This document shows, piece by piece, positions 8,775 through 17,024 of a stretch of 64,000 bases of DNA. This DNA is from Bacillota bacterium (GTDB taxonomy: Bacteria; Bacillota; Clostridia; Christensenellales; Aristaeellaceae), in NCBI GenBank assembly GCA_023416585.1, contig JAEZHM010000089.1, positions 81,961 through 145,960 of the forward strand. The letters run 5' to 3'. Below the pieces are notes generated by a model. It had not been told where the DNA came from, searched no databases, and saw nothing but the letters and a program-made list of their open reading frames with translations. The number at the start of each line of letters is the position of its first letter. Within the stretch, counting starts at the first letter, position 1. A program made the translations under genes and the position numbers.

Positions 8775-9586
8775 AGGCCTAAACTCCTCAAATAGGCGAT
8801 GCTTAAATCGGCGGATGCAAGGGGATCCAAACACTCCAGTTCAATAGAAGCAACACCGTCAAAGCCGCCTTGCTGGAGGATAGCAAAGACCTCAGGCAGG
8901 GGTACGGCGCCACGGCCCAGCGGGCATCCATCATACCATGCACCTTTAAGGGTAGGCCAGCCAACGCCCTCCTTGGAAAGAGCATAATCCTTTACGTGCA
9001 GCAGCGATACCTGGCCGGATAGGTTCTTTGCGGCCTCCACAGGCGCTTCGTCCACAAACAGGAAATTGGCTGTGTCGAAGTTGGAGCGCAGATAAGGTGA
9101 ATTGAATGAAGACAACAGGCCAGCCACCTGACGGCTATCGGCGGCAAATACGCCATGGTTTTCCAGGCAAAGCGTGATCCCTTTTTGCGCCGCATAGTCT
9201 ACGCATGGTTCATAACACTCTTTGATAGAGGCAATCCCATCCTCAAAGCCGGGAACACTGTCCTTTACATCCCCCGAAAAAACGCGCATCAGCGGCGCTC
9301 CGATACGCTTGGCAATATCGATCTGACGAATCATATAATCGATCTGCTTCTGGCGAAGCTCCCTGGTGGGCTGAACAAAATCATTGCATACAGACCAAAC
9401 CGCAGGCTGCAAACGCTTATGATCCATAATGGACAGACAATCGTTAAGGCTGCTCTCTACATAAAAATCAAGCAATTCCACATAGGCGATACCGTGTTCC
9501 GCACAATAATCCGCAAACCCCTGAAAATCCATTTGATGGCCGGTTATCAGCTCCTGAAACGACCACATGCTCATACAAAGCTTCAT
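8771..9586 (-). CDS. Sugar phosphate isomerase/epimerase-like TIM-barrel protein
   Basis: Xylose-isomerase-like TIM barrel (AP endonuclease family 2 fold), 271 residues. The start MKLCMSMWSFQELI, the metal-site segments CLENHGV and SNFDTANF, LLHVKDYAL and the C-terminal GVASIELECLDPL are the expected barrel-end motifs. Members isomerise or epimerise sugars; some partner with Gfo/Idh/MocA enzymes to process 3-keto sugars. Here it lies 12 nt behind such an oxidoreductase and overlaps the permease by 4 nt. The exact reaction is unknown. Confidence 0.87.
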   Translation of the reverse strand: MKLCMSMWSFQELITGHQMDFQGFADYCAEHGIAYVELLDFYVESSLNDCLSIMDHKRLQPAVWSVCNDFVQPTRELRQKQIDYMIRQIDIAKRIGAPLMRVFSGDVKDSVPGFEDGIASIKECYEPCVDYAAQKGITLCLENHGVFAADSRQVAGLLSSFNSPYLRSNFDTANFLFVDEAPVEAAKNLSGQVSLLHVKDYALSKEGVGWPTLKGAWYDGCPLGRGAVPLPEVFAILQQGGFDGVASIELECLDPLASADLSIAYLRSLGL

Positions 9587-9598
9587 ACGCCATCTCCC

Positions 9599-10654
9599 TT
9601 ATCTTGTAATTAAGATCTCCCGTCCCGATTGGGCAGACTTGTACAGCGCATCCACAATGCGCATCACCTCGACGCCATCGGAGGCCGTGCATAATGCGGA
9701 AGTTTTCCCTTCGCATACTGATATGAAATGGGCAATCTCCCGGTCAAAGTCATAGTTGGGGCTTTCTGGATGATTGGAGTGATTGAGTTTCCGGTCAACC
9801 GGCTTCCCTTCCTCGTCCTCAAAAACGGCCACACTGGGATAGGCCTTTGCGCCGCCCTTGGTGCCGTAGACCTCAAACTGGAACACATCCTCCGGTATGT
9901 GATGGTTCCAGCTCGTTTCCATCAGCACCGTCACTCCGTTATCCATACGGATCAGGGCCGTGGCAAAGTCCTCCACGTCATGAATAGTGCCTTCTTCAAT
10001 GCTCATGTGAGGGGAAGCGCTTTCACAGGACAGAGATCCTGGCATTTTGTGGGTGGAAGCCGACACGGAAATTGCATTGCCCCCTGCAACATAGCGGGCC
10101 AGATCCAGCACATGCACGCCAAGATCTATCACCGGCCCGCCGCCGGAACGCACGGAATCGCCAAACCAGCCGCCGGGATATCCGTGCCTGCGTAAATAAG
10201 TGGATTTTATGTAGTACACATCCCCCAGGCGCCCGGACTGTACCTGCTCCCGAAGGAGATTGATACCATCCTCATACCTGGTGCAAAAGCCCGGCATCAA
10301 AACGCAGTTATTTGCTTGTGCGGCGTTTTCCATAGCCAGGGCCTCAGCTACATTCATCGCCAGGGGCTTTTCGCACAGTACATGGATGCCGCGGTTCAAT
10401 ACATCTATGGAAACAGGGCCATGGGCGCTGTTCCAGGTACATACGGAAACCGCGTCCAGCTTTTCGTTTTCCATCATTTCCAAATGGCTTCCGTACGCGC
10501 GGGGGATGTTATAAAGGCCCGCAAAATCCTGTGCCCGCTGCTTTTGAATATCGCATACGGCGCAAACTTGTACGTTTTCAAGAAGCTGGTACGCCTGCAT
10601 ATGGCAATGGGCAATATTTCCCGCCCCCACGATTCCGATATTCACTTTACGCAT
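9599..10654 (-). CDS. Gfo/Idh/MocA family sugar oxidoreductase, first gene of the operon
   Basis: Predicted NAD(P)-dependent sugar dehydrogenase or reductase with an intact Rossmann motif GIVGAGNIAH (residues 7-16), EKP at 95-97 and D177/H181. The length of 351 residues is normal. AGGAG stands 6 nt before the ATG. It leads the nine-gene operon, about 110 nt downstream of the AraC-type regulator gene, so the operon promoter is expected in that gap or upstream of the regulator. Together with the isomerase that follows, it could oxidise a sugar ring position ahead of further conversion; that is inference. Confidence 0.92.
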   Translation of the reverse strand: MRKVNIGIVGAGNIAHCHMQAYQLLENVQVCAVCDIQKQRAQDFAGLYNIPRAYGSHLEMMENEKLDAVSVCTWNSAHGPVSIDVLNRGIHVLCEKPLAMNVAEALAMENAAQANNCVLMPGFCTRYEDGINLLREQVQSGRLGDVYYIKSTYLRRHGYPGGWFGDSVRSGGGPVIDLGVHVLDLARYVAGGNAISVSASTHKMPGSLSCESASPHMSIEEGTIHDVEDFATALIRMDNGVTVLMETSWNHHIPEDVFQFEVYGTKGGAKAYPSVAVFEDEEGKPVDRKLNHSNHPESPNYDFDREIAHFISVCEGKTSALCTASDGVEVMRIVDALYKSAQSGREILITR

Positions 10655-10766
10655 AAAAGACTCCTATGCAGATATAGTCATCATTGACCTGACCCTATCT
10701 TATCGCATGGAGCCTTCTTTTGTATTTGCTTAAATCAACTGAAAAATTTGTCGCATTATGCTGTTA

Positions 10767-11663
10767 CTATGCCGGACCCTTATTCTTCCCCTGGCCCCTG
10801 CACTTGCTAGGAGGAAACCCCACCGCCTTTTTAAACGCCTTGCTGAAAGAATGGATGGATTGATACTGTAAGCTCAAGGCAATTTCGCTGATGGACACGT
10901 CCTCCTCTTTCAGCATTGCAAGAGCCGTTTCAATCCGGCGTTTATTGTAGTATTCCTGCATGGAAATGCCCATCTCAGCCGTGAAAAGATGGGATAAGTA
11001 AGAGTAACTGTAATTTAGCCGCTTTGCGATGTCTGTCATCCCAGTCATAAAAAGAATGTTGTTGTCAATATAGGATATAACCTCGCATACCGCCTTGTTT
11101 TTATAGTCAACGCTGCATTCCGGCTTTTTCCCTGGAAAACCGGCAAAATCACGGCAGGTAAGGATAAGGATCTGGATCATATAGGTTTCGATCATCAGTC
11201 TGGAAAACTCTCCGGGGGAGATGAATTCCCGGAGCAGAGCGGAAAAAGGTGTGCCCATACTGAAGCTGTCCTGGCGCAAGGGATGCAGTACGGTATGCAA
11301 TATGCTTTCCATGGCGGCCAAAGGCTCATCCCTTGCCAGTTTTTCCGAAAAGTTGAAAGCCAGATAGTAAAAACGGAGGGGGTCTTCCCGATCCGCAACG
11401 AAATCATGCTCCTGCCCGGGCAAGCATAAAAAAACATTCCCTTTTTCCACGGGATATGTTTTGCCGTCTAAATAAAACACGCCCTTGCCCGAAATAACAT
11501 AGCTGATTTCATAACAGACCTGCATGTGGCGTCCTGTTTCAAAATCCCCTTCACAGCACAGATCCCCAATTTGATAAAGATCAAGTCCTTGATACTGTTC
11601 CGGTGCTTCCCACAGGCTGGCATCGAAATGAAATCTTTTCCCTTCATAATCGGATATATTCAT
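10767..11663 (-). CDS. AraC family transcriptional regulator
   Basis: Predicted sugar-responsive activator, 298 residues. The N-terminal half is a cupin-like ligand domain (ISYVISGKGVFYLDGKTYPVEKGNVFLCLPGQEH, split here only by reading), and the C-terminal ~100 residues hold two helix-turn-helix units (TDIAKRLNYSYSYLSHLF and SEIALSLQYQSIHSFSKAFK). AGGAG lies about 7 nt before the ATG. It is co-oriented with and directly upstream of the catabolic operon, its probable target. The inducer cannot be deduced. Confidence 0.92.
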   Translation of the reverse strand: MNISDYEGKRFHFDASLWEAPEQYQGLDLYQIGDLCCEGDFETGRHMQVCYEISYVISGKGVFYLDGKTYPVEKGNVFLCLPGQEHDFVADREDPLRFYYLAFNFSEKLARDEPLAAMESILHTVLHPLRQDSFSMGTPFSALLREFISPGEFSRLMIETYMIQILILTCRDFAGFPGKKPECSVDYKNKAVCEVISYIDNNILFMTGMTDIAKRLNYSYSYLSHLFTAEMGISMQEYYNKRRIETALAMLKEEDVSISEIALSLQYQSIHSFSKAFKKAVGFPPSKCRGQGKNKGPA

Positions 11664-11904
11664 TGCCTGCTCCTACCTGTCATCCTTTCCTCCCTATAAC
11701 AATCATAACAGATTTTCATACTGTAATCAAAAGATATACAATATCTTTTAAACAATTTGACAGCAGCACATAAACAATACCGGTTTCTTCTGGGTTTCCG
11801 CTATCCGTAATCCCCCAGTCAAACCTATAAACGAATAATACCAACACACGGCGGAAGAATAATGCACAAATAACTTTGGGGAGGAAGAAAAACTGAACTC
11901 CGCC

Positions 11905-14900
11905 ATGAAAAACAACAATGCTTGTGATAACAATATCATCCGGCTGGGCATCGATGTTGGCTCGACAACCATAAAGCTTGCATTTCTTGACAGTTACGAC
12001 ACATTGCTTGATTTTCGGTATTGCAGGCATTATGCCGATCTTTTAACAACGCTTCAAAAACTCCTATACGAATTGTATGACAGGTTTGGGAATACTCCCA
12101 TGATTGCAGCCGTTACAGGGTCGGGAGGCCTTTCCATTTCTAAAAGATTGATTCTGCCCTTTGTTCAGGAAGTCATAGCGGGCGGCAAAGCCATTCAGCG
12201 GTATAACCCGGATGTGAAAACGATCATCGAACTGGGCGGCGAAGACGCAAAGCTGACCTTTTTGGAAAACGGAGCTGACCAGCGGATGAACGGAATCTGT
12301 GCCGGCGGAACAGGCGCGTTTATAGACCAGATGGCAGCATTATTGAAAACCGATGCCGCAGGGCTGAACGCGCTTGCCCAAAGCGCTGCAACAATCTATC
12401 CCATTGCCGCGCGCTGCGGCGTATTCGCCAAAACAGATATTCAGGCGCTGCTAAACGACGGCGCCCGGAAAGAAGATATGGCGGCCTCCATCTTTCAGGC
12501 GGTAGTCCACCAATTGATCGGCGGGCTGGCCTGCGGAAGAAAAATACAGGGCAAGGTGGCCTTTCTGGGCGGACCGCTGCATTTTCTTCCGCAGCTAAGA
12601 CTTCGGTTCCAGAAAACTTTGGGGTTAAGCGATGATGAAATGATCGTACCCGATAATGCGGAAGTTTACATGGCCATTGGCGCTGCGCTTTGCGTAAAAA
12701 AACAGGAAAGCGCCCATTCAGATGATAAAACAATATCGTTTGATCAGCTGCTTGAAAAGATCAAATCAACCCAAAATGTTCAGGGTCAGGCAGCCCGTCT
12801 TGTTCCGTTGTTTGAAAGCAAAGACGATTACAGGCGCTTTCGGGAAAGGCATGATCTTCATCGGGTGAAAAGAAACCCACTCACGACCCATCAGGGAAAA
12901 TGCTTTCTGGGTCTTGATGTTGGTTCAACCACATGCAAGGCCGCTCTTATTGATGAAGAAGGCGCTCTTCTTTTCTCCTATTATGGACACAACGACGGAA
13001 GCCCGCTTCAGTCCTCTGTAACAATGCTTCGGGAAGTTTACGCCCGCCTTCCCGCACAGGCGGAAATCGCCTACGCTGCCGTTACAGGCTATGGAGAAAA
13101 TCTGATCAAAGCAGCGTTCTCCTGCGACTTGGGGGAAGTGGAGACCGTTGCCCACCTTAATGCTTCGGAGTGTTTTTTGAAGGGAGTGGAACTGATCCTG
13201 GATATCGGCGGGCAGGACATGAAATGCATCAAGGTGCAAAATGGGATGATCAATAGTGTTCTGCTGAACGAAGCATGCTCCTCCGGCTGCGGCTCCTTTA
13301 TTGAAACATTCGCAAAATCGCTGGATATGACCATCGAAGATTTTGTTTTAAAAGGTATCAATGCCTCCTCCCCTGTTGACCTGGGGTCACGCTGCACGGT
13401 CTTCATGAATTCAAGGATCAAACAGGCTCAAAAGGAAGGCACACCGGTGGAAGATATATCCGCCGGGCTTTGCTATTCCGTTGTCAAAAACGCGCTGTAT
13501 AAAGTTATGAAGGTAAAGCACCCCTCCGAATTGGGCGACCGGATCATGGTACAGGGCGGAACGTTTCTGAACGACGCTGTATTGCGCAGCCTGGAGCTGA
13601 TTTTGGGAAAGGAAGTTGTAAGGCCGGACATCGCCGGATACATGGGCGCGTTCGGATCCGCCCTGTTGGCAAAAAGAGCTTGGAAAACGGGAATGAAGTC
13701 CACGCTGATTTCCGCATCACAATTGGATTCCTTCTCGGTGGAAACGAAGACAACCAGATGCTTAAAGTGCATGAACCGCTGCTTGCTGACTGTAAACGCC
13801 TTTCATGATGGGAGAAAGTATATTACAGGCAACCGCTGCGAAAAAGGCGCGGGCATGGAAAATCCAAATCCCATTCCCAATCTGTTTGAATACAAATACA
13901 AGAGGCTTTTCGAATACCAGCCGCTGGCTTTAACTAAAGCGCCCCGTGGTGTGATCGGCATACCCCGGGTGCTCAACATGTATGAAAACTATCCCTTTTG
14001 GTTCACTTTTTTTACAGCGCTGGGTTTTCGTGTCGTACTGTCCCCTCATTCCAGCCGCAAACTGTACGAAAGCGGGATCGATACCGTTTCCTCCGACACG
14101 GCCTGCTACCCCGCAAAGCTCGTCCATGGCCATATCCTGGCCCTGGTCAAACAAAATATCAAGCACATTTTTTATCCCTGCATTCCCAAGGAACATGCGG
14201 AAGTCAAAAATGCCGACAATCATTACAACTGTCCGATGGTGATTTCCTATCCGGAAGTCATCCGCACAAACATGGATGTACTGCGCGATAATGGCGTGCG
14301 CTTCCATCAACCATTTCTGCCGTACGATGTAAAGGACGGGCTGGCACAAAGGCTGTTTGAAGAATTCCGTGATTTCGGACTTACGCCAAGGGAAGTCAGC
14401 CATGCGATAGACCTGGCCTTCGCGGAAGATCAAAGGTTCAAGGAGGATATACGGGAAAAAGGCGCAGAAATTCTTCACTGGCTCAAAGAAACCGGCAATT
14501 TGGGGCTGGTTCTGTCGGGCAGGCCGTATCACCTGGACCCGGAAGTGAACCACGGCATCCCGAATGTACTGACAGCATTGGGCATGGCCGTATTGACCGA
14601 GGATTCTGTGGCTCACTTGGGCCATGTTGAGCGGCCCTTGCGCGTTCGCGATCAGTGGATGTATCACTCCCGGCTGTACGAGGCGGCGGATTTTGTATCC
14701 AGGCAGGAGAATCTTGAACTTGTGCAGCTGAACTCCTTCGGCTGCGGCCCGGATTCCATCGCGTCTGACCAGGCGCAGGAGATATTGGAGCGGCAAAACA
14801 AAACCTACACCATGATCAAAATCGATGAGGCCTGCAACCTGGGCGCCATCAGGATACGCCTAAGATCCCTTGCTGCCGCTATGGAATCACGGAAAACCGG

Positions 14901-16167
14901 CTTATCGCGCGAAGCCTCTTTGCCTGTATTGGAAGCTCAGCCTATATTCACCAAAGAGATGCGCAGCAGGTATACCATACTTGCCCCCCAGATGGCGCCG
15001 ATCCATTTTGATCTGATCCAGGAGGCACTAAAGTCGGAGGGGTATCAAATGGCGGTGCTGCCCGCTGCGGGAAAGGCGGATATAGAGGAAGGCCTGAAAT
15101 ACGTAAACAACGATTCCTGCTACCCTTCCATCATCATCATTGGCCAGATCCTTAGGACACTGCAAACCGGAGCTTATGACAAAGACCGCACCGCCATTTT
15201 AATGAGCCAGACTTCCGGGCCATGCAGGTACAGCAACTATGTGCCGCTCATAAAAAAAGCGCTCAAGGCTGCCGGGTTTGGGCAGATACCGGTCATTGCG
15301 CTGAATATGGCGGATCTTAAAAGAAATCCCGGCTTCAGGGTCACCGTATCCGTTGCCCGGAAGGTAACCATGGCCATCGTGTACGGCGACCTGCTTATGA
15401 AAGTTCTGCTGAAGGTGCGCCCCTATGAAATGATTCCAGGAACAGCCAACAGCCTTTTCTTAAAGTGGATGGAAAGGTGCAAACGCCTTCTGCGCTCTTG
15501 TGATCACACTGCATTCCGGGAAAGCCTGCGGATGATTGTAGCGGATTTTGATTTGGTTTTAGTCCATGAGCAAAAAAAGCCCAGGGTGGGCCTGGTCGGC
15601 GAGATTTTTGTAAAATATCATCCAACAGCCAATAACAACATGGTGGCCTTTATGGAAGAATCCGGCGCCGAAATGGTCATACCGGGGCTGATGGAGTTTT
15701 TCCTGTACTGCGCCTACGGAGGGGAATCCAATTTCCGGTATCTTTCCGGCAGCCGGGTAAAACGGGCCATGGGCGGCTTATTCATCAAGTACATTGAGCA
15801 CTACCATAACGACATGAGGTTGGCGCTTGGCGGCAGCGAAAGGTTCAAAATTCCCGCATCCATTGATGAGTTGGCTAAAAAGACCGAATCCCTCCTTTCC
15901 CCTTGTAACCGTTCCGGGGAAGGCTGGATGCTTACCGCGGAAATGGTGGATCTGATCGAAGAAGGGGCAAACAACATCATCTGCATGCAGCCTTTTGCCT
16001 GCCTTCCCAATCACATTGCCGGCAAAGGGATGATCAAAGCGCTGAAGGAACGTTATCCTGACACTAATGTTGTGACGGTGGATTATGACCCGGGATCCAG
16101 CGAGGTCAACCAAATTAATCGGGTCACGCTGATGCTGGAAAAAGCAAAAGAAAGAATGGGGATATAG
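11905..16167 (+). CDS. Large acyl-CoA dehydratase activase (BadF/BadG/HgdC family, tandem)
   Basis: ATP-dependent activator-type protein of 1,420 residues. Two BadF/HgdC ATPase modules are visible: the first begins with GIDVGSTTIKLAF near residue 15, the second with GLDVGSTTCKAAL near residue 335. The iron-sulfur segment signatures GICAGGTGAFIDQ and ACSSGCGSFIE are present. A DUF2229-type region (GIPRVLNMYENYPFW) starts near residue 685, and a further cysteine-containing half follows. Known small HgdC proteins inject electrons into 2-hydroxyacyl-CoA dehydratases; these large fused relatives are widespread in anaerobes and their substrate is not settled. No dehydratase lies nearby. The ATG at 11905 has its nearest GGAGG 20 nt upstream, whereas an in-frame CTG at 11893 is 8 nt from it, so translation may begin there. 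Confidence 0.88.
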   Translation: MKNNNACDNNIIRLGIDVGSTTIKLAFLDSYDTLLDFRYCRHYADLLTTLQKLLYELYDRFGNTPMIAAVTGSGGLSISKRLILPFVQEVIAGGKAIQRYNPDVKTIIELGGEDAKLTFLENGADQRMNGICAGGTGAFIDQMAALLKTDAAGLNALAQSAATIYPIAARCGVFAKTDIQALLNDGARKEDMAASIFQAVVHQLIGGLACGRKIQGKVAFLGGPLHFLPQLRLRFQKTLGLSDDEMIVPDNAEVYMAIGAALCVKKQESAHSDDKTISFDQLLEKIKSTQNVQGQAARLVPLFESKDDYRRFRERHDLHRVKRNPLTTHQGKCFLGLDVGSTTCKAALIDEEGALLFSYYGHNDGSPLQSSVTMLREVYARLPAQAEIAYAAVTGYGENLIKAAFSCDLGEVETVAHLNASECFLKGVELILDIGGQDMKCIKVQNGMINSVLLNEACSSGCGSFIETFAKSLDMTIEDFVLKGINASSPVDLGSRCTVFMNSRIKQAQKEGTPVEDISAGLCYSVVKNALYKVMKVKHPSELGDRIMVQGGTFLNDAVLRSLELILGKEVVRPDIAGYMGAFGSALLAKRAWKTGMKSTLISASQLDSFSVETKTTRCLKCMNRCLLTVNAFHDGRKYITGNRCEKGAGMENPNPIPNLFEYKYKRLFEYQPLALTKAPRGVIGIPRVLNMYENYPFWFTFFTALGFRVVLSPHSSRKLYESGIDTVSSDTACYPAKLVHGHILALVKQNIKHIFYPCIPKEHAEVKNADNHYNCPMVISYPEVIRTNMDVLRDNGVRFHQPFLPYDVKDGLAQRLFEEFRDFGLTPREVSHAIDLAFAEDQRFKEDIREKGAEILHWLKETGNLGLVLSGRPYHLDPEVNHGIPNVLTALGMAVLTEDSVAHLGHVERPLRVRDQWMYHSRLYEAADFVSRQENLELVQLNSFGCGPDSIASDQAQEILERQNKTYTMIKIDEACNLGAIRIRLRSLAAAMESRKTGLSREASLPVLEAQPIFTKEMRSRYTILAPQMAPIHFDLIQEALKSEGYQMAVLPAAGKADIEEGLKYVNNDSCYPSIIIIGQILRTLQTGAYDKDRTAILMSQTSGPCRYSNYVPLIKKALKAAGFGQIPVIALNMADLKRNPGFRVTVSVARKVTMAIVYGDLLMKVLLKVRPYEMIPGTANSLFLKWMERCKRLLRSCDHTAFRESLRMIVADFDLVLVHEQKKPRVGLVGEIFVKYHPTANNNMVAFMEESGAEMVIPGLMEFFLYCAYGGESNFRYLSGSRVKRAMGGLFIKYIEHYHNDMRLALGGSERFKIPASIDELAKKTESLLSPCNRSGEGWMLTAEMVDLIEEGANNIICMQPFACLPNHIAGKGMIKALKERYPDTNVVTVDYDPGSSEVNQINRVTLMLEKAKERMGI

Positions 16168-16253
16168 GGAAGGCCGTTAAATCGTATGCCCGGATGCAGT
16201 CCATCCCAATCTCCATCATGCCCTCTATATTCATTTGGTAATGCCTTCCCCTT

Positions 16254-16387
16254 GAGTAAGCACTGATTAATTCGGACATATGTCATTCTGAGCGCAGCGA
16301 AGAATCTTGAACCCCATACCGTATAAAGATTCTTCAGCCCTTTGCTCCCTCAGGATGACACTCTGGCGCTTTACTCAGCGCTTACTC
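16254..16387. repeat. 134-bp inverted-repeat (MITE/REP-like) element
   Basis: The outer arms GAGTAAGCACTGA (16254-16266) and TCAGCGCTTACTC (16375-16387) pair with one mismatch. Inner arms TGTCATTCTGAG (16281-16292) and CTCAGGATGACA (16349-16360) also pair with one mismatch, and AGAATCTT/AAGATTCT pair inside these. The motif TGTCATTCTGAG..AGCGAAGAATCTT is a recurrent intergenic repeat in Clostridia as far as I recall. It follows the activase gene and could fold in RNA. Confidence 0.75.
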
Positions 16388-16545
16388 CAGGGGAAAGTGA
16401 CACGCACCGGATGAGGTGTTTTTGGCAGGTTGTCAATACAGAAGTTGCGGAATGAGGGCATTTGTAAATCGTTAACCTATTACATCCCGGTATGGGCGCG
16501 ACTATTTGGTAAATCCATTCTTCTTTGCAGAAAAGCCGTATAGGT

Positions 16546-16600
16546 GGAGAAGTCAACTAACTCAATCATGATGTAGGGGCGATTATCAATCGCACGCCTG
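16546..16600. repeat. Degenerate partial copy of the 23.46-kb cloverleaf repeat
   Basis: AGAAGTCAACTAAC followed by GTAGGGGCGATTATCAATCGC resembles 23437-23490, which has AGAAGTCAACAAAC then GTAGGGGCGATTAGTAATCGC. The right arm is missing here. Confidence 0.55.
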
Positions 16601-16685
16601 TACCGCTTCACGTCAGCATCGTTTTTCAGCCCACGCCGCTCTAAAAAACGTATCTATACGTCCAGTCAATCCACACATAAAGCCG

Positions 16686-16714
16686 GTGAAAAAGCACTGC
16701 GATTAAGGTATAAT
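16686..16714 (+). promoter_or_regulatory. Sigma-A-type promoter of the small orphan gene
   Basis: GTGAAA (16686-16691), 17 nt, then TATAAT (16709-16714). About 60 bp around it is repeated upstream of the immunity-protein gene near 21.05 kb. Confidence 0.55.
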
Positions 16715-16747
16715 AACGATAAGCAGGAATTAGGTGAGGTGATAGTA

Positions 16748-16972
16748 TTGTCAAAGCAAATAAGCAAAGAGGAAAGTAAATCACTTTCTAGGCTGTATGC
16801 TGATATTGCCCGAGCTTATTTGAAAAGCAAAAAGGTATACAGATTTCATATGAAAAAAGTCGAGAACATGGATGACGAAGAAGTGATCCAAAAATGTCAT
16901 TTTTGGTACGAAAACAACAGGCTCGTGACTGATTACAAAGAATTTGAAAGCAAAATGCTTTCAGAACACTAA
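16748..16972 (+). CDS. Small hypothetical protein upstream of the Y-family polymerase
   Basis: A 74-residue, charged, helical-looking protein that I do not recognise. It is rich in Lys/Glu/Tyr and has no signal or membrane segment. A GTG at 16739 lies inside the ribosome binding site (AGGTGAGG), so the TTG at 16748, 7 nt after it, is the better start. It ends about 50 nt before the polymerase gene on the same strand and has its own promoter. It may be cotranscribed with the polymerase/YolD pair. That it is a real gene is supported by promoter, ribosome binding site and spacing rather than by homology. Confidence 0.6.
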   Translation: MSKQISKEESKSLSRLYADIARAYLKSKKVYRFHMKKVENMDDEEVIQKCHFWYENNRLVTDYKEFESKMLSEH

Positions 16973-17024
16973 ATTCCAATTTGCCGGGCAGAAGGTTTTT
17001 TAAGGAGGTGGCCAGGGAATAAGC

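Larger units (their letters stand above)
16168..16738. other. Gene-free stretch with repeat elements
   Basis: No supportable gene. It holds the inverted-repeat element at 16254-16387, a degenerate copy of the 23.46-kb cloverleaf repeat at about 16546-16600, and a promoter at 16686-16714 for the following small gene. Confidence 0.7.

Noticed and set aside
10011..10026. Catabolite-control (cre)-like sequence TGAAAGCGCTTCCC on the minus strand
   Set aside because: It lies deep inside the first oxidoreductase gene rather than near a promoter, and such matches occur by chance in this base composition.
11716..12030. Minus-strand 104-codon frame at the activase start
   Set aside because: Overlaps the activase N-terminus and its ribosome binding site, with no supporting signals.
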